DNA from: Butyrivibrio proteoclasticus B316
Lineage (GTDB): Bacteria > Bacillota > Clostridia > Lachnospirales > Lachnospiraceae
DNA length: 64,000 nt
Direction of reading: 5' to 3'
Assembly (NCBI RefSeq): GCF_000145035.1
Contig: NC_014387.1
Coordinates: forward strand, 1,000,276 to 1,064,275
Shown: positions 16,209 through 24,135 of the stretch, in pieces
Position numbering within the stretch: position 1 is the first letter of the stretch
Layout of the letters: each line of letters starts with the position of its first letter
The notes under the pieces: model-generated
The model's input: only the letters and a program-made list of their open reading frames with translations
Databases searched by the model: none
Told to the model about the DNA's origin: nothing
Made by a program: the position numbers and the translations under genes

Positions 16209-17105
16209 TCAATACTTCACTCCAAGTGCTACGAGCTCATCATGAACCTGCTCATAGTTCTTGTAAACTATGCCGTTCCAGCCAAGCTTTATAGCAGCGT
16301 CGATATTAACAGGAGTGTCATCGATGAAGACTGTTTTCTCCGGGGTTAAATCATAACGCTCTTCGAGAAGCTTGTAGATTTCCGGATAAGGCTTAACTAC
16401 GTGGTCTCTGTAGCTGAGGATTCCGCCGTCTGTCTCATCGAGAAAGGCCATTGCTTCAGGGCAGCCTTCAAGGGCCTGCTTTGAGAAGTTTGAAAGGTAT
16501 AATACTTTGTAGCCTGCGGCTTTCAGAGATCTGATCCATGGGATTGTCTTATCTCTTTTTAAGATGATGCCATCGATATTAGCAAAGGCATCCTGTAACT
16601 GATCTCCAATCTCAGGATCGTTCTCTACAAATCTTGCAATGATCTCGTCATTTGTAAGATTTCCCTTATCATATTCTACCCAGTCATCGCTTTCTACTGT
16701 AGCCTTGGCAATTCGCTCTATCATGGCCTTGTCATAACCCTTGGCCACAAGGAAGTCGTTCCAGGCAAAGTCTGTCAGGACATTTCCGATATCGAAGACT
16801 ACTGTATCTATCTTGCCATCAGGGATTACATTCCCAAATTTATCGTGCTGTTTGTTGGATGAACCTGCATCAAGTGATGCGATGTTGTGTCTTCCTGTCA
16901 CAGCGCTAAGTCCCCATAACAGAAGCCAGAGCATAATTGGTACTGCGACGATAGCGCCTGCAAGTCCCATGAACAGATCTTTTGAATCAGGGCCTCCAAA
17001 TAAAGCTACGCACAAAAAGGCGATTATAAGTCCTACAAGTATTACTAGTCCTGCAAGTGCAAGAACTCTCTTATAAGTGGGAGTTGTTCCGTTATTATTA
17101 TTCAT
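16209..17105 (-). CDS. Membrane-anchored HAD-family phosphatase
   Basis: A 298-residue protein with two N-terminal membrane helices (about 14-36 and 45-68) joined by a linker to a HAD subfamily IA (variant 3) domain. Motif I is VVFDIGNVLTD, the DxGN form seen in YihX-like sugar phosphatases. Motif II is YLSNFS, the lysine is in VVKPYPEIY, and motif III is VFIDDTPVNIDAA. Catalytic residues are all present, so it should hydrolyse a phosphate ester at the inner membrane face. Fusion of this soluble enzyme type to a two-helix anchor is unusual. It lies 114 bp downstream of the ECF sigma gene in the same direction, but a hairpin between them argues for separate transcripts. Confidence 0.82.
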   Translation of the reverse strand: MNNNNGTTPTYKRVLALAGLVILVGLIIAFLCVALFGGPDSKDLFMGLAGAIVAVPIMLWLLLWGLSAVTGRHNIASLDAGSSNKQHDKFGNVIPDGKIDTVVFDIGNVLTDFAWNDFLVAKGYDKAMIERIAKATVESDDWVEYDKGNLTNDEIIARFVENDPEIGDQLQDAFANIDGIILKRDKTIPWIRSLKAAGYKVLYLSNFSKQALEGCPEAMAFLDETDGGILSYRDHVVKPYPEIYKLLEERYDLTPEKTVFIDDTPVNIDAAIKLGWNGIVYKNYEQVHDELVALGVKY

Positions 17106-17123
17106 TTCTTTTCCTAACTAAAA

Positions 17124-17201
17124 AACTAATGATTTTCTGTTACCAACAGCAAAGATTCTATCATTTATCGCTGCAGGATGGCAATAGAAAAATCATTAGT
17201 T
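17124..17201 (-). terminator. Inverted repeat/terminator after the sigma-factor gene
   Basis: AACTAATGATTTT (17124-17136) and AAAATCATTAGTT (17189-17201) are exact 13-bp inverted repeats with a loop of about 50 bases. Read leftward, the stem ends in TTTTTTAG, as in a terminator of the sigma-factor transcript. The long loop is unusual. Confidence 0.6.
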
Positions 17202-17219
17202 CATAAAGCCTAAAAATAT

Positions 17220-17708
17220 TTATTCACCGATCAGGTCCTTGAGCCTTCCGAGAGCTTCTCTGTGGCGCAATTTGGTAACTCCATAGGAAAGGTTCATCTG
17301 CGCTGCAACTTCCTGAAGGGTAAGTCCTCTGTAATACCTCAAAACGATGATATCTCTTTGTTCCTGAGGGAGCTCTTTGAGCGCTTTGGCGAGAATCTCA
17401 AGACTCTCGTTATTAAGGACTTCATCCTCTATAAGGCTCTTTTCCTCGGCCAGATCCTCCGGTATTTCTGAATGAATGTGATTGGTTCTGTAGAAGTCAA
17501 TGACTGTATTACTGGTCATTGCGTAGATCCAGGTGGAAATGCTGGCCTTGGAAGAATCAAAAGTATCTATTTTACTGTATATCTTGATGAATACGTCGGA
17601 ACACAGGTCCTCTGCGTCCTCGATCTGATTGACGTGGTTTCTGATATAGGCAAAAACCTTGTCGTGATATTGTTCATATATCTGTTCATTAGTAAGCATA
17701 GTTCCCAT
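17220..17708 (-). CDS. RNA polymerase ECF-type sigma factor
   Basis: A 162-residue sigma-70 family protein with two regions only. Region 2 spans about residues 10-75, with DAEDLCSDVFIKIYSKIDTF and STWIYAMTSNTVIDFYR. Region 4 spans about 105-155, with LPQEQRDIIVLRYYRGLTLQEVAAQMNLSYGVTKLRHREALGRLK. It directs RNA polymerase to a small alternative regulon. GGAGG at 17715-17719 sits six bases before the ATG at 17708; an upstream in-frame TTG at 17714 overlaps that site and is rejected. No anti-sigma gene is adjacent. It is divergent from the LysR gene, with 90 bp shared between them. Confidence 0.9.
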   Translation of the reverse strand: MGTMLTNEQIYEQYHDKVFAYIRNHVNQIEDAEDLCSDVFIKIYSKIDTFDSSKASISTWIYAMTSNTVIDFYRTNHIHSEIPEDLAEEKSLIEDEVLNNESLEILAKALKELPQEQRDIIVLRYYRGLTLQEVAAQMNLSYGVTKLRHREALGRLKDLIGE

Positions 17709-17798
17709 GAGCAACCTCCAGATAAATGTGATACACTATTTCAGTATAAAGAGTTAAAAGAAATAATTCAAGGACACAGGCACCTGAAGGGAGTTTTC

Positions 17799-18683
17799 AT
17801 GGTAGAAAATTTCGAATATTATAAAGTGTTTTATTATGTAGGAAAACTGGGAAGCATAACAGGAGCGGCCAAAGAGCTGTCTATTTCGCAGCCGGCTGTA
17901 ACCCAGTCTGTTCATCAGCTTGAGAAGGCGCTTGGTTGTTCTCTTTTTCAGAGAACTTCAAGGGGAATGAAATTTACCAGTGAAGGCGAACTTCTATATA
18001 GATATGTAGAAAGAGGCTATGAACAGATAGACCTTGGAGAGCATCGCCTTAGACAGATCCAGCATCTTGACGCAGGAGAAGTCAGGATTGGTGCCAGTGA
18101 TATGACGCTTAGATTTTTCCTTTTACCATTTCTTGAAAAGTTCCATGAGCTGTATCCGGGAATAAAGGTTACAGTTACCAATGGCCCGACGCCGGAAACC
18201 CTTGATTATCTTGATGATGACAAGATTGACTTTGGCGTTATTTCAACTCCTTTTGCGGAAAAAGAGGGCTACAATTTCTTCCGCGTTTCTACTATAGAAG
18301 ATACCTTTGTCGCGGGGAGACGTTTTATACAGTACAAGAACAGAATGCTGGATTTCAGTGATCTTAAGAACATTCCGCTTATACTCCTGGAAGGTAATTC
18401 CAGTACCAGAAACTATATTGATAATTTCCTGCAGTCTTATAATGTAGATATTCGTCCGGAATTCGAACTTTCCACCAGTGACATGATCGTTCAGTTCGCC
18501 CTTAGAAATCTGGGTGTGGGCTGCGTTGTCAAGAACTTTGCCCAGGAATATCTTGATAGCGGAGTGCTCTTTGAACTTCGCTTTAAATCTCTTATTCCCA
18601 AAAGAGATATCTGTGTTATCACTGACGAGACAAGGCCTTTATCTATAGCGGCATCAAGATTGCTCGAACTAATAAGGCAATAA
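17799..18683 (+). CDS. LysR family transcriptional regulator
   Basis: A 294-residue LysR-type regulator. The N-terminal winged helix-turn-helix is FEYYKVFYYVGKLGSITGAAKELSISQPAVTQSVHQLEKALGCSLFQRTSRGMKFT. The C-terminal periplasmic-binding-like effector domain has the family's VRIGASDMTLRFFLLPFLEKF hinge and DFGVIS motif. The ATG at 17799 has AGGGAG five bases upstream. A longer in-frame extension reaching back into the sigma-factor gene is rejected because LysR proteins begin at this helix. LysR regulators often control a divergent neighbour, here the ECF sigma gene, but no binding site was identified. The effector is unknown. Confidence 0.9.
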   Translation: MVENFEYYKVFYYVGKLGSITGAAKELSISQPAVTQSVHQLEKALGCSLFQRTSRGMKFTSEGELLYRYVERGYEQIDLGEHRLRQIQHLDAGEVRIGASDMTLRFFLLPFLEKFHELYPGIKVTVTNGPTPETLDYLDDDKIDFGVISTPFAEKEGYNFFRVSTIEDTFVAGRRFIQYKNRMLDFSDLKNIPLILLEGNSSTRNYIDNFLQSYNVDIRPEFELSTSDMIVQFALRNLGVGCVVKNFAQEYLDSGVLFELRFKSLIPKRDICVITDETRPLSIAASRLLELIRQ

Positions 18684-18748
18684 AACCCTGCATAAAGCAG
18701 CCTTAAAAATATCACAAATTACCTCTATACAATTCGAAACCTACTTGC

Positions 18749-18754
18749 TATAAT
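18749..18754 (+). promoter_or_regulatory. Extended -10 promoter element
   Basis: TATAAT preceded by TG one base upstream (TTGCTATAAT) forms an extended -10 box, 74 bp before the ATG of the gene at 18828. No convincing -35 is needed or seen. Confidence 0.55.
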
Positions 18755-18827
18755 TTATCAAGAACTTTTTAAGAAATGACAGAAATGTTTTGAAAACGGC
18801 TGTAAGCCAGAATAGGAGCGGCTTTCA

Positions 18828-19313
18828 ATGAGTTTTGAAAATGACAACAATGTCAATGAGAACAGCGTTGAGGATATCGTTTCAAGATATAGACCAGAAG
18901 TTTCTAAGTTAGTTCCATATATGAGATGGCTTCAGGAGAATGCCAAATCAGAGGTGGCTTCGAGTTACAACAGCAGCGACCTCAAATCAATGCCGTTTCC
19001 GGTTTATGATTCAAATCTGCTTGCCTTTGTTAAGGCAGCGCAGTCTACCAATTTGCTTGATCGCAACTATGTGTATGTTTATTCCAGAAATCGTTTGAAT
19101 ACTGCCAAGGATGAGCTTTTGTTCATTCATGATGCTGAGATCAGAGATATGGATGATCTTGCGGGAATTTTGTCTAAATATATTCTGTCAGGTATGACTA
19201 AGGGAACAGTTTGGGCAGAAGGCGTGCGCAACGGAGTTCTGTATAACGTAGTTAAGAAGATGGACGAATTGTGCAGAGTTTGGGGACGAGAGAACGACAG
19301 ACCGCTTGCATGA
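18828..19313 (+). CDS. Unrecognised 161-residue protein
   Basis: I do not recognise this protein. It is soluble and acidic at the N-terminus, with no signal peptide or membrane helix. It has a mixed alpha/beta look, with a tryptophan-containing segment (LVPYMRWLQEN) and a central block (PVYDSNLLAFVKAAQSTNLLDRNYVYVYSR) that reads like a compact conserved fold. AATAGGAGCGGC provides a ribosome site about ten bases upstream, and an extended -10 element sits in front. It lies 83 bp before the TetR gene in the same direction, with no terminator between, so the two may be co-transcribed. Confidence 0.75.
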   Translation: MSFENDNNVNENSVEDIVSRYRPEVSKLVPYMRWLQENAKSEVASSYNSSDLKSMPFPVYDSNLLAFVKAAQSTNLLDRNYVYVYSRNRLNTAKDELLFIHDAEIRDMDDLAGILSKYILSGMTKGTVWAEGVRNGVLYNVVKKMDELCRVWGRENDRPLA

Positions 19314-19396
19314 GCAGGCACTGTCTGTAGTAGATGTATTAAGCTTATTGTAATGCTGGATTCTTTTACTAGATTTAGGATTTGGGAGAGAGTTTA

Positions 19397-19984
19397 ATGG
19401 GAGAGAAGTCCACACAGAAGAGGAAATACATTCTGGAGAAGGCCAGAACTGTTTTTTCCGAAAAAGGTTATAAGAATGTAACTATGAAGGACATTGTTGA
19501 TGCCTGCGACATCAGTCGTGGGGGTCTTTATCTCTATTTTTCCAGTACTGCTGAAATATTCATGGCAGTTCTTGCCGACGAACATGACGAGGATGATGAA
19601 GAGGCAGTTGTGGCAGCGCTTTCCGGCGATGCTTCCGCTGGCGACATGCTTGCTCTTTTCCTCAAAGAGCAGAAAAAAGAAATTCTTAGAAAGAAAAACA
19701 ATCTCACTGTAGCCACTTATGAATATTTTTCCGTTCATAAAGTTTCGGCAAAAGACAATCCACTTAAAAATCAATTTGATACAGCAGTTACCATTATTCA
19801 GAAATTAATAGAAAATGGAATTGAAAATGACGAGTTTTATTGCGAGAACCCTCTTGGCTGTGCCCGCAATTTAATGTACGTGGTGGAAGGACTCAAGATC
19901 ATGTCCAAGACTTGTTCTATTACAGAAGAAGCTATAGATAGAGAATTAATGTATGTGTTAGAGGGGTTAGTGCCCGAAGAATGA
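19397..19984 (+). CDS. TetR/AcrR family transcriptional regulator
   Basis: A 195-residue TetR-type repressor. The helix-turn-helix spans about residues 8-55: ILEKARTVFSEKGYKNVTMKDIVDACDISRGGLYLYFSSTAEIFMAVL. It is a textbook match. The C-terminal ligand-binding domain is all-helical and undefined. The ATG at 19397 has GGGAGAG six bases upstream; a TTG at 19382 in the same frame lies in front of that site and is rejected. A perfect palindrome of the TetR-operator kind (CTGACTAGTCAG) lies just downstream, in front of purL. The ligand is unknown. Confidence 0.9.
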   Translation: MGEKSTQKRKYILEKARTVFSEKGYKNVTMKDIVDACDISRGGLYLYFSSTAEIFMAVLADEHDEDDEEAVVAALSGDASAGDMLALFLKEQKKEILRKKNNLTVATYEYFSVHKVSAKDNPLKNQFDTAVTIIQKLIENGIENDEFYCENPLGCARNLMYVVEGLKIMSKTCSITEEAIDRELMYVLEGLVPEE

Positions 19985-20016
19985 AGTGCTTAATAAACAT
20001 TATTAAGCACTTTCTT
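19984..20016 (+). terminator. Terminator after the TetR gene
   Basis: AAGTGCTTAATAA / TTATTAAGCACTT is a perfect 13-bp stem with a three-base loop, followed by TCTTATTATATT. The stem overlaps the last bases of the TetR stop codon. Confidence 0.85.
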
Positions 20017-20045
20017 ATTATATTAAAATGTCAAAATGTATGATG

Positions 20046-20057
20046 CTGACTAGTCAG
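20046..20057. promoter_or_regulatory. Candidate operator palindrome upstream of purL
   Basis: CTGACTAGTCAG is a perfect 12-bp palindrome 33 bp before the purL ATG. It falls in the spacer in front of a likely -10 (TATAAA, 20066-20071). TGAC…GTCA half sites are common among TetR-family operators, and a TetR gene lies immediately upstream. Binding is inferred, not shown. Confidence 0.45.
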
Positions 20058-20089
20058 TTCATAGATATAAAAAGGAAAGAGGAGAAGTT

Positions 20090-23000
20090 ATGAGCACTGT
20101 AAGACGAATCTACGTAGAAAAGAAAGAACCTTACGCAGGAAAGGCAAGAGAGCTGCGTCATGAGATTTCAGGTTACCTTGGGATCAAGGGCGTTGAGAAG
20201 GTAAGGATCTTTATCAGATATGATGTGGAAAATGTATCTGATGATGTATTTGAGAAGGCTGTAGGAACCGTATTTTCCGAGCCTCCTGTAGACATACTTT
20301 ACAGGGAAAAAATAGATATTCCTGAGGGAGCCAAAGTATTCAGTATTGAGGCACTTCCGGGACAATTTGACCAGAGAGCGGATTCTGCCGAGCAGTGTGT
20401 TCGTTTTATAAAGGGTGATGAGGAGCCTGTTATCAGAACTGCAGTAACTTATATGCTCATAGGAAATATAACAGAGGAAGAGCTTGAGAAGATCAAGGAC
20501 TATACAATGAACCCTGTTGATTCACGTATAGCTTCTGATGACAAGCCGCAGACACTTGTTGAAACCTACGATGATCCTGAAGATGTCAAGATTTTTGATG
20601 GCTTCAAGGATATGACTGAAGCTGATCTTAAGGCGCTTTATCAGTCACTTGGCCTTGCTATGACTTTCAATGATTTCAAGTGGATCCAGCAATACTTCCA
20701 TGATGATGAGAAGCGTGATCCTTCTATGACAGAGATCAGAGTGCTTGATACATACTGGTCTGATCACTGCCGCCATACAACATTTGGTACAGAGCTTAAA
20801 GACATCTCCTTTGAAGACGGCTTTTTTGCCGAGCCTATCAAGGCTTCTTATGAAGATTACCTTGCGAGCAGAGATGCTCTTTACACAACAGATGATAAGA
20901 AAAAAGAGAAATTCATTTCCCTTATGGATATCGCCCTTATGGGAATGAAGAAGCTCAAAAAGGACGGAAAGCTCACAGACATGGAAGAGTCTGAAGAGAA
21001 CAATGCGTGTACAGTAGTTGTTCCTGTAGAAGTTGACTACGGTAACGGCCCTTCTTTAGAGAACTGGCTTGTATTCTTCAAGAACGAAACTCACAACCAT
21101 CCTACAGAGATCGAGCCATTTGGTGGCGCAGCTACATGTCTTGGCGGTGCTATAAGAGATCCTCTTTCAGGAAGAGGCTATGTATATCAGGCTATGCGTG
21201 TTACAGGTGCTGCAGATCCAACAGTTCCTGTAGCTGAGACTATGAAGGGCAAGCTCTCACAGAAAAAGCTTGTTAGAGGCGCTGCAAGCGGCTATTCATC
21301 ATATGGTAACCAGATTGGCCTTGCAACAGGCTATGTAAAAGAGGTATATCACCCTGGTTACGTTGCCAAGAGAATGGAGATTGGCGCGGTTATGGGTGCT
21401 GCTCCACAGGAGCATGTAATTAGAGAAAGCGCTGATCCGGGAGATATCATTATCCTCCTCGGCGGAAGAACAGGTAGAGATGGCTGCGGCGGAGCAACAG
21501 GTTCCTCCAAGGCTCACGACAGCAAATCACTTACAACCTGCGGAGCTGAGGTTCAGAAGGGTAATGCTCCTACAGAGCGTAAGCTTCAGAGACTCTTTAG
21601 AAGACCTGAAGTTAGTGAGCTTATAAAGAAGTGTAACGACTTTGGTGCAGGCGGAGTTTCAGTAGCAATCGGTGAGCTTGCGCCGGGACTTGATATTAAC
21701 CTTGACCTTGTTCCCAAGAAGTACGCAGGTCTTGATGGAACAGAGCTTGCTATTTCTGAGTCACAGGAGAGAATGGCAGTTGTAGTTGATCCTAAGGATG
21801 CTGATAAATTCCTTGATTATGCGGCTGAGGAGAATCTTGAGGCTGTTAAGGTTGCGGTCGTTACAGAAGACCCAAGACTTGTCCTTAACTGGAGAGGCAA
21901 GAAGATTGTAGATATCAAGAGAGCTTTCCTTGATACAAACGGAGCACATCAGGAGACTACAGTTAAGGTAGAAGCTCTTGCAAGCGATGATAATTATTTG
22001 AATAAGATTGCAAGCAGCGAGGTTGCAGAGGCTCTCGATAAGGGAGATGTCAAGGCAGCTCTTAAGGCTGAGCTCTCAGACCTCAATGTATGTTCACAGA
22101 AAGGCCTCGTAGAAATGTTCGACTCATCAATCGGAGCCGGATCAGTTCTCATGCCTTATGGTGGTAAATATCAGCTCACAGAGACACAGGCAATGGTAGC
22201 TAAGCTTCCTGTTCTCGGTGGCAAAACAGATACAGTAACAATGATGAGCTATGGCTTTGATCCATATCTTTCAAGCTGGAGCCCATATCATGGTGCTGCC
22301 TACGCTGTAACTGAGTCTGTTGCGAGAATCGTAGCAACAGGTGGTGATTACAAGAACCTCCACTTCACATTCCAGGAGTACTTTAAGAGAATGACTGAGG
22401 ATCCTACAAGATGGAGCCAGCCATTTGCAGCACTTCTTGGCGCTTTCGATGCACAGATGAAGTTTGGAATTGCTTCAATCGGTGGTAAGGACTCAATGTC
22501 CGGATCCTTTAATGAGATAAACGTTCCTCCTACACTTGTTTCTTTTGCCGTAGATGTGGCTAAACAGTCAGATGTTGTTACACCTGAGCTTAAAAAGAGC
22601 GGAAACAAGCTTGTTCAGTTCAAGATTGCCAAGGATAAATACGACCTTCCTGATTATGACAAGGTTATGAAGCTGTACGGACAGATCACAGAGCTCATGA
22701 GAAGCGGCGCGATCGTATCCGCTTATGCTGAGGACTGCTATGGTCTTGCGGCTGCTCTTTGTAAGATGTCTTTTGGTAATGGACTTGGAATTAAGATTTC
22801 TGATTCTGTTGAGGCTGGGGAGCTGTTTACAAACGATATTGCAGACATCGTTGCTGAGGTTTCAGAGGACAGACTTGCAGATGCACTTAAGGTGGAAGGT
22901 GCTAGAGAAATCGGCGAAGTTACAGATGCTCCAGTATTTGCAGTAGGTTCTGTAGAGCTTTCAATGGATGAAGCCCTTGAGTCATGGAAGAACAAGCTTG

Positions 23001-23896
23001 AGAAGGTATTCCATTCAACAGTCAACGAAGAAAAGACTGCAGTTAAATCAGATCTTTACAGAGCTGAGAGTATTCATATCTGCAAGAACAAGGTTGCAAA
23101 ACCTACAGTATTTATACCGGTATTTCCTGGAACTAACTGCGAGTACGACAGTGCTCAGGCTTTCCAGAGAGCAGGCGCAGATGTAAATATCAAGATTTTC
23201 AGAAACAGAAATGCACAGGACATTACAGAGTCTGTAGCTGAGTTCAAAAAGGCTATCGAGAACGCACAGATCATTATGTTCCCGGGCGGATTCTCAGCAG
23301 GTGATGAACCTGACGGAAGTGCCAAGTTCTTTGCAACTGCCTTCCAGAATGAGGCTATTAAGGAAGCTGTAGAAGACCTGCTTCATAACAGAGATGGTCT
23401 TGCACTTGGTATCTGTAACGGATTCCAGGCTATGATCAAGCTGGGCCTTGTACCAAATGGAACAATTACAGGCCAGAGCGCTGACTCACCTACACTTACA
23501 TTTAATACTATCGGAAGACACATCTCCAAGATGGCAACGATCAAGGTTGTTTCCAATAATTCACCTTGGCTGTCTCAGGCAGAGCTTGGAGGAGTTTACA
23601 CAAACCCTGCTTCTCACGGTGAAGGACGTTTTGTTGCTCCTGAGGATGTTCTTGATAAGCTCTTTGCAAACGGACAGATTGCAACACAGTATTGTGATCT
23701 TGAGGGCAATGTAACTATGGATGATGAGTGGAATATCAATGGTTCATACAGAGCAGTTGAAGGTATCCTCTCACCGGATGGAAGATGTCTTGGTAAGATG
23801 GCTCATTCAGAGCGTCGCGGCGACGGCGTTGCTATCAACATCTATGGAGAGCAGGACCTTCGCATCTTCGAATCAGGTGTACAGTATTTCAAATAA
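20090..23896 (+). CDS. purL: Phosphoribosylformylglycinamidine synthase, single-chain type
   Basis: A 1268-residue enzyme for step four of purine synthesis: FGAR + ATP + glutamine to FGAM. The order is an N-terminal PurS-like domain (about 1-150), a linker with TYWSDHCRHTTFGTEL, and two AIRS-type halves. The halves carry FKNETHNHPTEIEPFGGAATCLGGAIRD and, later, FGIASIGGKDSMSG. A C-terminal class I glutaminase has GTNCEYDSAQAF, nucleophile Cys1109 in ALGICNGFQ, and a SERRGDG block near the end. Single-chain PurL of this length is typical of clostridia and proteobacteria; Bacillus splits it into PurSQL. GGAAAGAGGAG is the ribosome site. The next gene (carA) is 239 bp away, behind a long inverted repeat. 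Confidence 0.96.
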   Translation: MSTVRRIYVEKKEPYAGKARELRHEISGYLGIKGVEKVRIFIRYDVENVSDDVFEKAVGTVFSEPPVDILYREKIDIPEGAKVFSIEALPGQFDQRADSAEQCVRFIKGDEEPVIRTAVTYMLIGNITEEELEKIKDYTMNPVDSRIASDDKPQTLVETYDDPEDVKIFDGFKDMTEADLKALYQSLGLAMTFNDFKWIQQYFHDDEKRDPSMTEIRVLDTYWSDHCRHTTFGTELKDISFEDGFFAEPIKASYEDYLASRDALYTTDDKKKEKFISLMDIALMGMKKLKKDGKLTDMEESEENNACTVVVPVEVDYGNGPSLENWLVFFKNETHNHPTEIEPFGGAATCLGGAIRDPLSGRGYVYQAMRVTGAADPTVPVAETMKGKLSQKKLVRGAASGYSSYGNQIGLATGYVKEVYHPGYVAKRMEIGAVMGAAPQEHVIRESADPGDIIILLGGRTGRDGCGGATGSSKAHDSKSLTTCGAEVQKGNAPTERKLQRLFRRPEVSELIKKCNDFGAGGVSVAIGELAPGLDINLDLVPKKYAGLDGTELAISESQERMAVVVDPKDADKFLDYAAEENLEAVKVAVVTEDPRLVLNWRGKKIVDIKRAFLDTNGAHQETTVKVEALASDDNYLNKIASSEVAEALDKGDVKAALKAELSDLNVCSQKGLVEMFDSSIGAGSVLMPYGGKYQLTETQAMVAKLPVLGGKTDTVTMMSYGFDPYLSSWSPYHGAAYAVTESVARIVATGGDYKNLHFTFQEYFKRMTEDPTRWSQPFAALLGAFDAQMKFGIASIGGKDSMSGSFNEINVPPTLVSFAVDVAKQSDVVTPELKKSGNKLVQFKIAKDKYDLPDYDKVMKLYGQITELMRSGAIVSAYAEDCYGLAAALCKMSFGNGLGIKISDSVEAGELFTNDIADIVAEVSEDRLADALKVEGAREIGEVTDAPVFAVGSVELSMDEALESWKNKLEKVFHSTVNEEKTAVKSDLYRAESIHICKNKVAKPTVFIPVFPGTNCEYDSAQAFQRAGADVNIKIFRNRNAQDITESVAEFKKAIENAQIIMFPGGFSAGDEPDGSAKFFATAFQNEAIKEAVEDLLHNRDGLALGICNGFQAMIKLGLVPNGTITGQSADSPTLTFNTIGRHISKMATIKVVSNNSPWLSQAELGGVYTNPASHGEGRFVAPEDVLDKLFANGQIATQYCDLEGNVTMDDEWNINGSYRAVEGILSPDGRCLGKMAHSERRGDGVAINIYGEQDLRIFESGVQYFK

Positions 23897-23900
23897 GGAC

Positions 23901-24035
23901 GCATGAGTTTATGGAGATATGTACAGGTCATTGCTCGTAGCACTGGACATTCCAGTGAGCCTGCATAAGGCAGTCTCACTTCCATAGTGCTAAAATCGCC
24001 ATGACTCTGTACATATTCGCCTATAAACTCAATGC
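23901..24035. repeat. Long imperfect inverted repeat (rod-like hairpin) between purL and carA
   Basis: The two arms pair along about 32-35 bases: GAGTTTAT…ATATGTACAG…GTCAT (23905-23931) against ATGAC…CTGTACATAT…ATAAACTC (24001-24030), with GCAT / ATGC extending the base. The inner part continues as TAGCACT…AGTGAG against CTCACT…AGTGCTA, capped by CTGC-ATAAG-GCAG. The whole element is about 135 bases and forms one long rod. It has no reading frame. It may be a MITE-like insertion or a structured RNA in the transcript; I do not recognise the class. Confidence 0.7.
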
Positions 24036-24135
24036 TGGTCGCATAGTCGAGATTATCTGACGAAGTAGATGTATTCTTGAATATAGTTACTTTGTTGTGT
24101 TCAAGGATTTTATGAATTACAGATTTGGAGGAGTA

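Noticed and set aside
15598..16212. 204-residue antisense frame over ugd
   Set aside because: Composition is Leu/Ile/Cys/Ser-rich without family features, and the frame lies wholly opposite a well-supported gene.
17472..17798. N-terminal extension of the LysR regulator
   Set aside because: It runs antisense through the sigma-factor gene, has no homology to the family, and the ribosome site fits the ATG at 17799.
20017..20089. Purine riboswitch or PurBox before purL
   Set aside because: No matching core or conserved pair of PurBoxes could be found; only a short palindrome is present.
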